From Helianthus annuus (lineage: Eukaryota > Streptophyta > Magnoliopsida > Asterales > Asteraceae), in the NCBI RefSeq assembly GCF_002127325.2, contig NC_035448.2, positions 126,516,561 to 126,580,560 on the forward strand: a stretch of 64,000 bases of DNA. Reading direction: 5' to 3'. Both the position numbers and the translations under genes were made by a program. Positions 46,277-57,185 of this stretch are shown here, piece by piece (positions within the stretch are counted from its first letter, which is position 1; every line of letters begins with the position of its first letter). Under the pieces are notes generated by a model. That model ran no database searches, was not told the origin of the DNA, and saw only the letters and a program-made list of their open reading frames with translations.

Positions 46277-46500
46277 TAGGTCTGGCAATTCTGACACGAA
46301 CACGATAACACGACACGAACCTACACGAAGTTAACAGGTTTCGTGTTTGACCTTAACAGGTTTCGTGTTTGACCTTTACAGGTTTCGTATCTAAACAGGT
46401 CGACACGATAAGACCTGTTTAAATTTCGTGTCTAAACAGGTTAAAACCCGTTAACCTGTTAAGACCCGTTAATGACCTGTTAATAGTTTTAAATTAAAAA
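46277..46500. repeat. hAT-like terminal sequence
   Basis: TAGGTCTGGCAATTCTGACA is followed by repeated ACACGA, AACAGGTTTCGTGT and AACCTGTTAA motifs, as at the ends of hAT-type elements. It may be one end of the transposon whose transposase gene follows. Confidence 0.5.
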
Positions 46501-46639
46501 ATATATGAAATATATGGGGTGTGTCATGTGGACCCGGACATATATGGAGGCGGTATTCAACTCACCCAAAATTTTGAAATCCCACACTTCTAACTTCTTC
46601 ACAGTTCAGACGCTCACCAAATAAACCCTAAAACTTCCT

Positions 46640-46745
46640 TCAATCGCCGACAGCCCGCTGCTCAACCCTTCAATCGCCGACAGCCCGCTGCTCAACCCTT
46701 CATCGCCGGCAGCCGCCGCTCAACCCTTCATCGCCGCTCACAGTT
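46640..46745 (+). repeat. Minisatellite, left arm, about 4 units
   Basis: Units of 24-26 bp on CGCCGACAGCCCGCTGCTCA in the 5' flank. The matching array at 51,815-52,005 has about seven units. Confidence 0.8.
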
Positions 46746-47250
46746 AAGGTAAATCGAACCTGTTGTTTCATCTGCTCACTAAACAAGGACAATAAAGACG
46801 AACCTGTTTATTAATATGCATATTATTTTCGAAATTGAATTTATGTGAAACTGTCATGGTGGTTTTCTTTTAAGGACAATATAGGGTTCTTAATTTGTTT
46901 ATTTCGGGTTCAATTTCAGTGAAACTGATTATGTGATGATTGTCATGGTGGTTTTCTTTTATGTAGATAATGAAAAGCGAATCCATAAAAATTGACTGGC
47001 ATGGTATATTGGCTTTAGATCAGCTTGTCTTTATTGGCTCATCATGACTTGTAAATGATGAAATTGAGTCTTCATGTTGATATACTTGCTATTTAATCAG
47101 AATCTTGTTTTGTTTCTTGATATAGTTGTTGTTCAATCAGATTAAGAACTGATTTTTTTTGTTTCTTGATATAGTAGCTTTTATTTAGATTTGTTTCTCA
47201 AATTGTGTTTTGTTTTGGATATAGTTGCTGATTCATTCAACATTAAAGTC

Positions 47251-48960
47251 ATGAGCGATTCACAAAATAAAGTGGGGAAAAAGAAGGGCAAAAACCGGTA
47301 TGTTGTTGGTTCAACTTTTATAGTTTTTGGTTAAATTTCCTTATAAACTTTTCGTGTAACTTATTTATTTTTTATTTATTGTAGGTGGATATGGATTCCG
47401 ATTCTATCAAAGTCGACCTAGAAAATGATAGCTCTATGAATTTGGAAGATGATGAAGTTGGCTCTATGGAGGTAGATGATAAAAATCATAGTGGTGTTAG
47501 AAAACCCAAGGCAAAGAGATCTCGAAAGGAAAGATCAGTTGTTTGGCATTACTTTACCAAACAACAAAACAAAACTTTAGGCGGAAAGGTTCCATCAAAG
47601 TGCAACAAATGTGGTCATGTTCTCATGTTTGATAGTAAGCAAGGTACGGGAAATTTTACTCGACATATATCAAGCTGCTATGGTACTACTTATAAAGATG
47701 TTGGTTAAATGCTTTTAGATACTGACATGAAGTTAAAGGCATCCAGTTTTAGTCAAAATACGTTTCGTGAAATGCTTGTTGCTGCTATTGTGATGCATGA
47801 GTTGTCTTTGTCATTTGTAGAATATAAGGCATTTAGGGATTTGTTTAAGTATTTGCAACCCGATGTGAATATCATATCTAGAAATACGGTAAAATCAGAT
47901 ATATTGAAAATATATAAGAAAGAAAAGGAAAAGGTGAAAGAGATGCTTATGGAATCACCTGGCAGATTATGTCTAACTTCAGATTTATGGACTTATATTG
48001 CTACTGATGGGTATTTAGCAATTACTGTTCATTTTATGGATAAAGATTAGATTTTGCAAAAAAGAGTTTTATCATTTTCTTTTATGCCACCACCTCATAC
48101 CGGCATTGCTTTATGTGAAAAAGTGTTGTTGGAAGGTGGAATTCTACTATTTTTTATGCTTGATGGCGCTCTTTATTATCGACGTGCTTTTTGTCATTTA
48201 GAATTAAGTGATTCTAATTTTAAGCATTGTCCAAATGCATTAGAGTGGGAAAAGATTAGAAAGATGTGTACTTTTCTTGGAGTATTTTATGATGTGACCA
48301 ATGTTTTTTCAGGTACCAAATATCCGACTACAAACTTGTACTATCCACACATCTTTATGGCTTATCTTACGTTGTTTGAGGGTATGAGTTCAAATGATGG
48401 GTATATCAAGAATATGGCATAACTGATGATGACCAAGTTTCAAAAATATTGGTCAGATTTTAGTCTTACCTTAGCTATAGCCGTAGTGTTGGATCCTAGA
48501 TACAAGTTGCAATTTATCGACTGGAGTTATTCACAAATATACGGAGAGGCGAGCCCCCAATATTGAAATGTTGATCAGTTTTTGAATTCTACATTTAATG
48601 AATATGTCAACATGTTAAATGTGGCCGGTGATGATAGAAGAGATGATCCAACACGTGCTTCAAATGCAAGTAAAGAGGTTGAGGACACAATGGATGATTC
48701 TACACATGCCTATGGAATGAGCGCAAGGCTTAAGGTAATTTATTTATATATTTATACATTGTGTTTAATTATTGACTAACTAATTTCCTAATTTTTTTTA
48801 GGATTTTGATCAATTTCAAAGTAAAGATTTTACAATTAACAAAAAATCAGAGTTGCAAATGTATTTGGAGGAGTCAAGGGTTGACAGAAGCTGTGAACTT
48901 GATGTGTTGGCTTTTTGGAAAGCCAATGAGTTTAAATATCCCGCACTTGCGAGAAGGGCA
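47251..48960 (+). pseudogene. hAT transposase (RICESLEEPER/DAYSLEEPER-like), left copy, broken
   Basis: After an acidic N-terminus (ATG 47,391; an upstream ATG at 47,251 belongs to a small 5' exon) a BED-type zinc finger follows: VVWHYFTK, KCNKCGHVLMF and NFTRHISSC. Then come TFREMLVAAIVMHELSLSFV, the CLTSDLWTYIATDGYLAIT segment of the RNase H-like catalytic fold, and the LYYPHIFMAYLTLFEGMSS / VLDPRYKLQFIDW region. Lesions: TAA at 47,706 where the other copy has Q, TAG at 48,048 where W is expected, a ~300-bp deletion near 48,135, TAA at 48,420 and TGA in the SPQY region near 48,565. An intron (48,736-48,802) is shared with the right copy. The hATC dimerisation domain is cut after WKANEFKYPALAR. 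Confidence 0.9.
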
Positions 48961-48961
48961 A

Positions 48962-51289
48962 TGTCAAGCGATATTATATCTTCTGTGAGCTCATCGACAC
49001 TAACTTGGTTCGAACCTACAAAGTACAAATAAATATACATAATAACATTAATAGAATAGAATACAATGCAAAAAACATAAAAAAATCAAGAGAAAAGACA
49101 TTACAATAATCTCCAAATAACCAATCTTTTGTGCATATTAGAGCCTCAACGATATCCTTGCTAAGTGAACTTCGATGTTCATTAAGGACTCTTCCACTTG
49201 CACTGAATGTAGACTCCGATGCGACAGTAGATACCGGAATGGTCAAAAAGTCTCTTGCCATTCTCGCAAGTGAGGGATATCTAAACTCATTGGCTTTCCA
49301 AAAAGCCAACACATCAAGTTCACAGCTTCTGTCAACCCTTGACTCCTCCAAATACATTTGCAACTCTGGTTTTTTGATAATTGTAAAATCTTTACTTTGA
49401 AATTGATCAAAATCCTAAAAAAATATTAGGAAATTAGTTAGTCAATAATTAAACACAATGTATAAATATATAAATAAATTACCTTAAGCCTTGCGCTCAT
49501 TCCATAGGCATGTGCAGAATCATCCATTGTGTCCTCAACCTCTTTACTTGCATTTGAAGCACGTGTTGGATCATCTCTTCTATCATCACCGGCCTCATTT
49601 AACATGTTGACATATTCATTAAATGTAGAATTCAAAAACTGATCAACATTTGAATATTCGGGGCTCGCCTCTCCGTATATTTGTGAATAACTACAGTCGA
49701 TAAAATGCAACTTGTATCTAGGATCCAACACTACGGCTATTGGTAAGACTAAAATCTGACCAATATTTTTGAAACTTGGTCATCATCAGTTCTGCCATAT
49801 TCTTGATATACCCATCATTTGAACTCATACCCTCAAACAACGTAAGATAAGCCATAAAGACGTGTGGATAGTACAAGTTTGCAGTCGGATATTTGGTACC
49901 CGAAAAAACATTGGTCACATCATAAAATACTCCAAGAAAAGTACATATCTTTCTAATCTTTTCCCACTCTAATGCATTTGGACAATGCTTAAAATTATAA
50001 TCACTTAATTCTAAATGACAAAAAGCATGTCGATAACAAAGAGCGCCATAAAGCATCAAAAAAGTAGAATTCCACCTTGTAACAACATCTTGCCTTAACC
50101 CCTTTTTCTTCTTAAAGAAAGCAACTGAACACAATCCAAAAAATTTTCCTTCCTTTGTTGAGAACCTTTCACATACTTGATACTTTCTCTAACTTTATAA
50201 ACACACTCATCAATTTCTTTTAACTCATCTTGCACAATCAAGTTCAAAATATGTGCACAACATCTCAAGTGAAAAAAATTACCCTTAGAAACAAGTGGTG
50301 ACTTTGCATTCAGTTGTTCTCTCAAAAGCCCAATAAAAGTGTCATTAGAAGAAGCATTATCTAACGTCACAAAGAATATTTTGTTTTCTATGCCCCACTC
50401 TACTAAAATAGAGAACACTTTTTTCACATAAAGCAATGCCGGTATGAGGTGGTGGCATAAAAGAAAATGATAAAACTCTTTTTTGAAGAATCCAATCTTT
50501 ATCCATAAAATGAACAGTAATTACTAAATACCCATAAGTAGCAATAGAAGTCTATAAATCTGAAGTTAGACATAATCTGCCAGGTGATTCCATAAGCATC
50601 TCTTTCACCTTTTCCTTTTCTTTCTTATACATTTTCAACATATCTGATTTTACCGTATTTCTAGATATGATATTCACATCGGGTTGCAAATACTTAAACA
50701 AATCCCTAAATGCCTTATATTCTACAAATGACAAAGGCAACTCATGCATCACAATAGCAGCAACAAGCATTTCACGAAACGTATTTGGACTAAAACTAGA
50801 TGCCTTTAACTTCATGTCAGTATCTAAAAGCATTTGACCAACATCTTTATAAGTAGTACCATAGCAGCTTGATATACGTCGAGTAAAATTTCCCGTACCT
50901 TGCTTACTATCAAACATGAGAACATGACCACATTTGTTGCACTTTGATGGAACCTTTCGCCTAAAGCTTTGTTTTGTTGTTTGGTAAAGTAATGCCAAAC
51001 AACTGATCTTTCCTTCCACTATCATTTGCCTTGGGTTCTCTAACACCACTATCATTTTTATCATCTACCTCCATAGAGCCAACTTCATCATCTTCCAGAT
51101 TCATAGAGCTATCATTTTCTAGATCGACTTTGATAGAATCGGAATCCATATCCACCTACAATAGATAAAAAAAATAAATAAGTTACACAAACAGTTTATA
51201 AGGAAATTTAACCAAAAACTATAAAAGTTGAACCAACAACATACCGGTGTTTTGCCCTTCTTTTTCCCCACTTTATTTTGTGAATTGCT
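48962..51289 (-). pseudogene. hAT transposase (RICESLEEPER/DAYSLEEPER-like), right copy, broken
   Basis: This fuller copy on the minus strand starts at ATG 51,149 (5' exon ATG near 51,289). It has the BED zinc finger (CNKCGHVLMF, NFTRRISSC), the middle segment missing from the left copy (WGIENKIFFVTLDNASSNDT, FFHLRCCAHILNLIVQDEL, typical of hAT catalytic domains), LDPRYKLHFID, and the hATC dimerisation domain (ELDVLAFWKANEFRYPSLAR, STVASESTFSASGRVL, IVEALICTKDWLFG). A last exon joined across a GT-AG intron would end in DYWFEPS. Lesions: two single-base losses before the zinc finger, a W-to-TAG change at about 50,550, an extra A near 50,425 and a 5-base loss near 49,745. It cannot make a full transposase. 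Confidence 0.9.
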
Positions 51290-51814
51290 CATGACTTTAA
51301 TGTTGAATGAATCAACAACTATATCCAAAACAAAACAAAACAAAACACAATTTAAGAAACAAATCTAAATAAAAGCTACTATATCAAGAAACAAACAATT
51401 CAGTTCTTAATCTGATTGAACAGCAACTATATCAAGAAACAAAACAAGATTCTGATTAAATAGCAAGTATATCAACATGAAGACTCAATTTCATCATTTA
51501 CAAGTCATGATGAGCCAATAAAGACAAGCTGATCTAAAGCCAATAAACCATGCCAGTTAATTTTTATGGATTCACTTTTCATTATCTACATAAAAGAAAA
51601 CCACCATGACAATCATCACATAATCAGTTTCACTGAAATTGAACCCCAAATAAATAGATTAAGAACCCTATATTGTACTTAAAAGAAAACCACCATGACC
51701 GTTTCACATAAATTCAATTTCGAAAATAATATGCATATTAATAAACAGGTTCGTCTTTATTGTCCTTGTTCAGTGAGCAGATGAAACAACAAGTTCGGTT
51801 TACCTTAACTATGA

Positions 51815-52005
51815 GCGGCGATGAAGGGTTGAGCGGTGGCTGTCGGTGATGAAGGGTTAAGCAGCGGCTGTTGGCGATGAAAGGTTGAGCAGCTGGCTGT
51901 CGGCGATTGAAGGGTTGAGCAGCGTGCTGTTGGCGGTGAAGGGTTGAGCGGCGGGCTGTCGGCGATGAAGGGTTGGGCAGCGGGCTGTCGGCGATTGAAG
52001 GAAGT
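51815..52005 (-). repeat. Minisatellite, right arm, about 7 units
   Basis: Same unit family as 46,640-46,745, expanded and more variable. Confidence 0.8.
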
Positions 52006-53655
52006 TTTAGGGTTTATTTGGTGAGCAACTGAACTGTGAAGAAGTTAGAAGTGTGGGATTTCAAAATTTTGGGTGAGTTGAACACCGCCTCCCCATATTT
52101 CCGGGTCCACATGACACACCCCATATATTTCTGTCACACCCCAACCGATGGCGGAATCATCGGGGCGCGGCACTAGGCGAATCAGATTGCTCAAGAGAAT
52201 CCATAACAACTATATTGCGATAATATTTATTACATTCGTTATCCTATACTAACAAACAATACAATCACATAAGTCATCACAGACTTCTTGTCCTCTCGAA
52301 CAATTTAAATCCGACAACTTAGATTTTAGGTGAGTTTCTAGACTTCCTAGCTTGATTTGATGTAGACTTCAACTAAACCTGCAACAAACGTTAACATAAA
52401 GTCAATACAAAAGTATTGGCGAGTATACAAGTTTGATAAGTAATAGTATAATAGATTAAAAAGTGCTGCGAATTCCCACATGCATAAACATAATACACGA
52501 CATATATACTCACAAAACTGATACTACCAGCTAAGTCCTCGATGTTCGATTCTTCGATGGCATAACTAGACCCCATCGGGCGCAATAGTACTATACTAGT
52601 CGTGGTGGGATGTCACGAGTATAAGTCCTAGCACATATGTAACTAGCATCACGTATATCTATGCAAACAGTTATTCGCAAGTGATAAATCGACTGATTGA
52701 ATTACTCATTTGATAAGTTCGATTTATAAGGAACGTATGTTACACCCAAAATTCGTTAAAAAGGGGTCAAGTATACTCACAGTGCGTATTTGGTTGTATT
52801 GACGGGATAATGCCTGAGAATGCCCTGATTTCAGATTGATTTCATGAGTATTGGATAGCGCGTCAAATGATAACGGAATACACGAAAACGGATGGTAATT
52901 AGATCAAAGGCTGGCCCGTTCGGAGGGGCTGTCCGATCGACTCGCCTGTCCGATCGGCTGGCCTGTCCGATAGGCTGGCATGTCCGATCGGCTGGCCTGT
53001 CCAGCTGTATTCGACAATTTTGCAAGTTTTTCGGTGGTTTTGGTCGAGACGTTTGCTGGGACGCGTTAAACAACTGAAATTCCATCAAAACCGGCTTGTT
53101 CTATCGGCCGGGAATCACCCCGTTCCATCAGAACTCGCCGTTCTTGGCGGTTTTCCCTTGTTTAACCTGAAATTGGTTGTTTCATCGTTAGGAATCAGGT
53201 CTTTGACCAACACGACACTAATAATTAGTAGAAGATCGATATAAGCTCTGATTCAACCGTTTTTGAATACTTTGAGAGTAAAAGAGTTGAAAGAAGGTTG
53301 GAAAACCATCCTTCAATCCACTTATTCATGATGATGTGTAGATCTGATGTGAAAACCTTGTTTATTCTTGTGGAAATCCCTTAGATCTGAGTTGTTCTTG
53401 GTGGAATGAGGCCAACCCTTGAAGTTCATAAGAACTTCATGATGACATCACTCTAGAACACCTCAAATCCGTTGATTTCACGGTTAAAAGTTGAGATTCA
53501 AAAGATAGAAAGGTGAAGGAGTGCATGTAGATCATAAAAGTACAAGATTTGAGGTAGAAACTTACAAGAATCACGAGAAATTGAGAGGAAAGAGCCCCAA
53601 AGCGTGCTGGTCGAGTGAGAGCTCCACATCAAGGCTATTGATGTGAAAGTGGAGG

Positions 53656-53664
53656 TATTTATAG
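53656..53664 (-). promoter_or_regulatory. Candidate TATA box of the second LTR B
   Basis: Minus-strand CTATAAATA, with the CCGACAGGACGG array immediately upstream on that strand. Confidence 0.6.
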
Positions 53665-53694
53665 GCAAGAGAGGAGAGGAGGTGGTGTAGTGAG

Positions 53695-54063
53695 TCAGAT
53701 AGGTCGGATATCCGATCGAACAGGACGGTTGTCCGACAGGACGGCTATCCGATCGAACAGGGCGGCGCTCCGACAGGACGGCTGTCCGATCGATCAGGAC
53801 GGCGCTCCGACAGGACGGCTGTCCGATCGAACAGGACGACTGTCCGACAGGATGGCTGTCCGACAGGACGGCGCTTTGACAGGACGGCTTGTTCGACAGG
53901 ACGGCGCTCTGACAGGACGGCGCTTCGACAGGACGGCGCTCCGACAGGACGACGCTCCGACAGGACGGCTGTCCGATCGAACAAGACGACTGTCCGACAG
54001 GACGACTGTCCGATCGAACAGGATTACTGTCCGACAGGACGGCTGTCCGACAGTACGGCGCTT
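53695..54063. repeat. Minisatellite CCGACAGGACGGCTGT in LTR B
   Basis: About 20 copies of a 15-17-bp unit (CCGACAGGACGGCTGT, CCGATCGAACAGGACGG). GGACGGCTGTCC within it is an imperfect palindrome. The 155-codon frame through it is only the translated repeat. Confidence 0.85.
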
Positions 54064-54597
54064 TAAGTTTTGGCGTTTCGTTTTAATCGTTAAGCGTTAC
54101 GATAGTTTGGTTACACATTTTCATATATTTATATTATTATTTGTTTATTTATTATAATTAATCACAAAAAGGGTCGTATATACGTATCTATATATCCAAT
54201 ATTCGGTGCGATGATCGAGTTACGCGTGCCTTCGAGTGCGTTCTTCGATGTGATGTGCAACAAGGATTATCGGGGCACTACTTGCTCGTATTGCCGTCAT
54301 TGTCACGATGGCTGGAGTCATGGTACTCACCTGAAAGTCCTTGTTAGCGTTGATTGTTTATATTTTGACACCTCACGGTTATCGAGGAGGGTAGATTAAG
54401 TCCTCACTCAACATAATCGTGAGTGTTATTATTTGCGAAAAAAATAGCTTGTAATAGCGATAGAATATGCGTAATTATTCGATTATACTTCGATATAGCG
54501 ATGTACCTGATATTGTTACATTATGATCCGAATCTCTGGTGCTAGGCGTAACGAGTATAGCGAGTATTAACAACGCACGAAAGTGCGGGTCGTTACA

Positions 54598-54830
54598 GTC
54601 TCCCCTGCTTTAGGAAATTTCGTCCCGAAATTAATCCATTAGTAGGGTCGTAAGAGTTGGTGCGAATGAGAGTAGCGGTTAAAATCGTCTAGGTAAGCGA
54701 GCGATCGATTAAGATTCGACGAGCGAGAGCGGTGAGAAGATACGATTCGAATAACCAAAAGCGATAACACACACAAAAGCGATTCCATAGCGTTTTAAAC
54801 TTACCGATAATCGATTAATCTTCGAAGATA
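54598..54830 (-). mobile_element. Polypurine tract and 3' untranslated internal end of the second family B element
   Basis: Directly upstream of the LTR on the minus strand is AAAGCAGGGGAGAC, preceded by TTTCGGGACGAAATTTC, a familiar pre-PPT block of Tekay-type elements. Coding sequence is gone. The join to Athila sequence is near 54,830. Confidence 0.75.
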
Positions 54831-55092
54831 TTTAGGAAAATCCCCTCATGGCGCGGCGCTAACTGCATCAATGTCCACACCAGCGCTATGGGAAGGGTTT
54901 TTGTTAGTTTGATAACAGATTTTGAGTTATACATTTTAAAAGAATTTGGCGGCAAAATAAGTTTAAAGAAAATTTTCCTACAACGCCCCGTGTCCAGCGA
55001 ACACGGGGGCGTGCCCAGGAAGCAGCAGAAAAGACAAACCAATAGAAGCTTCCATTGCCCACCACAAGCAAAAGTTCAAGTGTGGGGGTATT
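54831..55092 (+). mobile_element. 3' internal end of an upstream Athila-type element, with polypurine tract
   Basis: The stretch ends CAAGTGTGGGGGTATT directly before the LTR. GTGTGGGGGTATT is a plausible polypurine tract (55,079-55,092). It includes one CCCCGTGT...ACACGGGG hairpin at about 54,983-55,010 and a ~70-bp block (55,010-55,065) that recurs inside the LTR at 55,370-55,425. An LTR preceded by a PPT and followed by a PBS implies an array sharing LTRs. Confidence 0.65.
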
Positions 55093-55336
55093 TGATGTGT
55101 GTAAAATGCAACATATAAAACACATCAATTAAGGCATAAAACTAACCCTTTTTAAGTACTAATGTTGGAAAAAGAGTGTTTTTGTCTTCCTTTTGTATTT
55201 TCAGGATGAAATGAGCTCAAAATCACAAAAGAAGCAAAAAGACCACTAATTCTACCATAAATACAAGAAAAGGAACAAAAGTAGACTGCCCGGACCCTCA
55301 ACGGCACCTCCCAAAGCAAAAAGGAAGAAACAGAGT

Positions 55337-55570
55337 CTGAACACGCCCCGTGTCCAGCGAACACGGGGGCGTGCCCAGGAAGCAGCAGAAAAGACAAACC
55401 AATAGAAGCTTCCATTGCCCACCACGGGGCCGTGTCCAGCGAGCACGGGGGCGTGGTGAAAGTACAGCAGGCGCATTAATTGTAATTCGCAATTACAATT
55501 AATGAGGAGAGAGAGTGTCAGGCGGGCACGGGGCCGTGTCCAGCGGACACGGGGCCGTGTCCAGCCTTCT
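55337..55570. repeat. ACACGGGGCCGTGT hairpin motifs upstream of the Athila TATA box
   Basis: Three pairs of CCCCGTGTCCAGCGAACACG- or ACACGGGGCCGTGTCCAGC-type hairpins, the last ending about 15 bases before the TATA box. More copies lie at 54,983, 56,929, 56,996, 57,076, 61,627, and again in the second LTR and leader (62,331, 62,411, 62,507, 63,905, 63,975). Confidence 0.85.
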
Positions 55571-55577
55571 GTTCAGA

Positions 55578-55587
55578 CTATAAATAG
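55578..55587 (+). promoter_or_regulatory. TATA box of the Athila LTR
   Basis: CTATAAATAG followed by a C/T-rich start region (TCTCTCATCCC). Confidence 0.65.
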
Positions 55588-56790
55588 AGGAGCTTGGCTT
55601 CATTCTCTCTCATCCCTTGGCACACCACCTCTCTCACACCTCATCCACCACCCACCACCACCATAACACCATCATCCACCACCATCATCCATTGTCTATC
55701 GTAGAGTGTGTGAGTCGTCTCGGGATCCAAGATTGATCGTAAGAGTTCTTGACAATCAAGGCCATGTTTGCCTAAGTCTCTTACATCACTTGGTGAAGAC
55801 AAGTGTTTAGTATAATACTTTTTATTTTTAATCTTTTGCACTTTTTATTTGGTTTTGTATTAATGACTTTAATAACTAGTTACTTATGTTGAATGTGATC
55901 TTTCCTTATCGTTTGTCCGTGGTGTCTTGGCGTTATTTTACTGTCTATATAAAATAAAAGATTTTCACCATTCATATCTCCACGGTCTATATGGAGGTAT
56001 GTTGGCTACCTGGTCGGGGGTTAAGGGAACGGTTTGGTAAGGGTCTTGCCCTTGTTCAGCGTTTAGAGGTCCTGCTTGGGACCTGGGTCAAATTTAGTAG
56101 GATCTCCTTCAATGCCCATAGGTATTGGATGGCGGGGATCCAAACTCTTTGACCCCCTCATAAGTTAACTACTATTAATACTATAACCCGGCTATTTAGG
56201 ACTGTATCCCTGCTGACTCAGACTACTTAGCCGAGGGTAACGTCACCGCCAAAAGCGGGGCCTACCATAATTTGCATTAATAACTTAATTCATTATCTTT
56301 CAATAATCCGACCCTTTAGGATTGTATCCTTGCTGACTCAAACTACTAGGTTGAGGGTAACGTCGCCTTCAAAAGAGGGGCCTACTACAATAACTAAGAT
56401 AATCTCTTAAACAAGTGCAAAAGTGCGAAAATAATCAAAGGTTATACTAATACACGTGTCGGATCCAAGTGATTCATCTTGTCTATCTGTTTTTATTTTA
56501 TTTTTATTTTCAGCATTTAGTTAGTTTTTATTTTTATTAGTTTAAAACATTTTTCTAACTTTTTGATTTGATTAGACGTTGAGGATAAACCGGTATTAAA
56601 AGCTCTTGTGTCCTTGGACGACCTCGGTATCTTACCAACACTATACTACGTCCACGATGGGTGCACTTGCCCATATGTGTGTTTAGTGTTAGTGAATATC
56701 GTGTTTTATAAATTTAAAACTTGGCTAAAAGTGTAAAAAGGGCTTAAATATACATTAAAAATATATACACACTGACACGCATCAAGTTTT

Positions 56791-56808
56791 TGGCGCCGCT
56801 GCCGGGGA
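56791..56808 (+). other. Primer-binding site, Athila type (tRNA-Asp)
   Basis: TGGCGCCGCTGCCGGGGA, six bases after the LTR end, is the standard PBS of the Athila lineage. Confidence 0.92.
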
Positions 56809-57185
56809 CACAAGGATTTTAAGAAAGCTTAAAATCGACGGCCTAATCAGTTTTTCAAAACCTTTTTAAAACGCGCGCATTTTTCTGCATTTTAGTTTAG
56901 TTTTGCATTTACAGTAGCCTGAACACGGGGCCGTGCTCGCTGAACACGCCCCCGTGCTGCATATTTTTAGAGTAGATACCCAGATACAGAGTCTGAACAC
57001 GGGGCCGTGCTCGCTGAACACGCCCCCGTGCTCAACGTGACCAGTAACTTTAATTAAAACGCCCAGATACAGTCCCTGAACACGGGGCCGTGTCCACTCA
57101 ACACGGGGCCGTGTCCAGCTTCTGTTTCCGTCTTATTTTTGTTTTCTGGTCCCGAGACTCAGTTGTGGTCTGTTGAGTGATTCTT

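Larger units (their letters stand above)
46504..52131. repeat. Large inverted repeat of a hAT transposase gene
   Basis: The left arm (46,504-48,960) matches the right arm read on the opposite strand (52,131 down to 49,257), including 5' flank, minisatellite, introns and coding exons. The unpaired middle (48,961-49,256) is the intact 3' end of the right copy. The arms look highly similar by eye. Differences are a ~300-bp deletion in the left arm after GIALCEKV, different minisatellite copy numbers and separate point lesions. Both copies have their 5' flanks at the outside and point toward each other. Confidence 0.93.
52132..54597 (-). mobile_element. 3' LTR of a second Tekay-type family B element
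   Basis: On the minus strand it starts TGTAACGACCCGC at 54,597 and ends GGGGTGTGACA at 52,132, 2,466 bp. The end nearest 52,132 matches LTR B at 281. It is inserted at the outer edge of the hAT palindrome, since left-arm sequence continues beyond the matching point. The upstream internal region survives only to about 54,830. Confidence 0.88.
55093..56784 (+). repeat. LTR of the Athila-type element
   Basis: 1,692 bp from TGATGTGTG to CACGCATCA, followed by the Athila-type PBS. The TATA box CTATAAATAG is at 55,578-55,587. Two GTATCC(C/T)TGCTGACTCA / GAGGGTAACGTC blocks repeat at 56,190-56,265 and 56,310-56,385. The second copy (62,084-63,769) differs by two single-base gaps by eye. Confidence 0.9.

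Noticed and set aside
48816..49400. Frames repeating LNSLAFQKANTSSSQLLSTL on both strands
   Set aside because: Antisense readings of the hATC domain produced by the palindrome.
53695..54063. Regular repeats that could suggest a CRISPR array
   Set aside because: There are no unique spacers of constant length, this is plant nuclear DNA, and the units are a head-to-tail minisatellite inside an LTR.
53690..54157. 155-codon frame with repeated DRTGRLS units
   Set aside because: It is the translated LTR minisatellite, and the opposite strand gives an equally repetitive frame.
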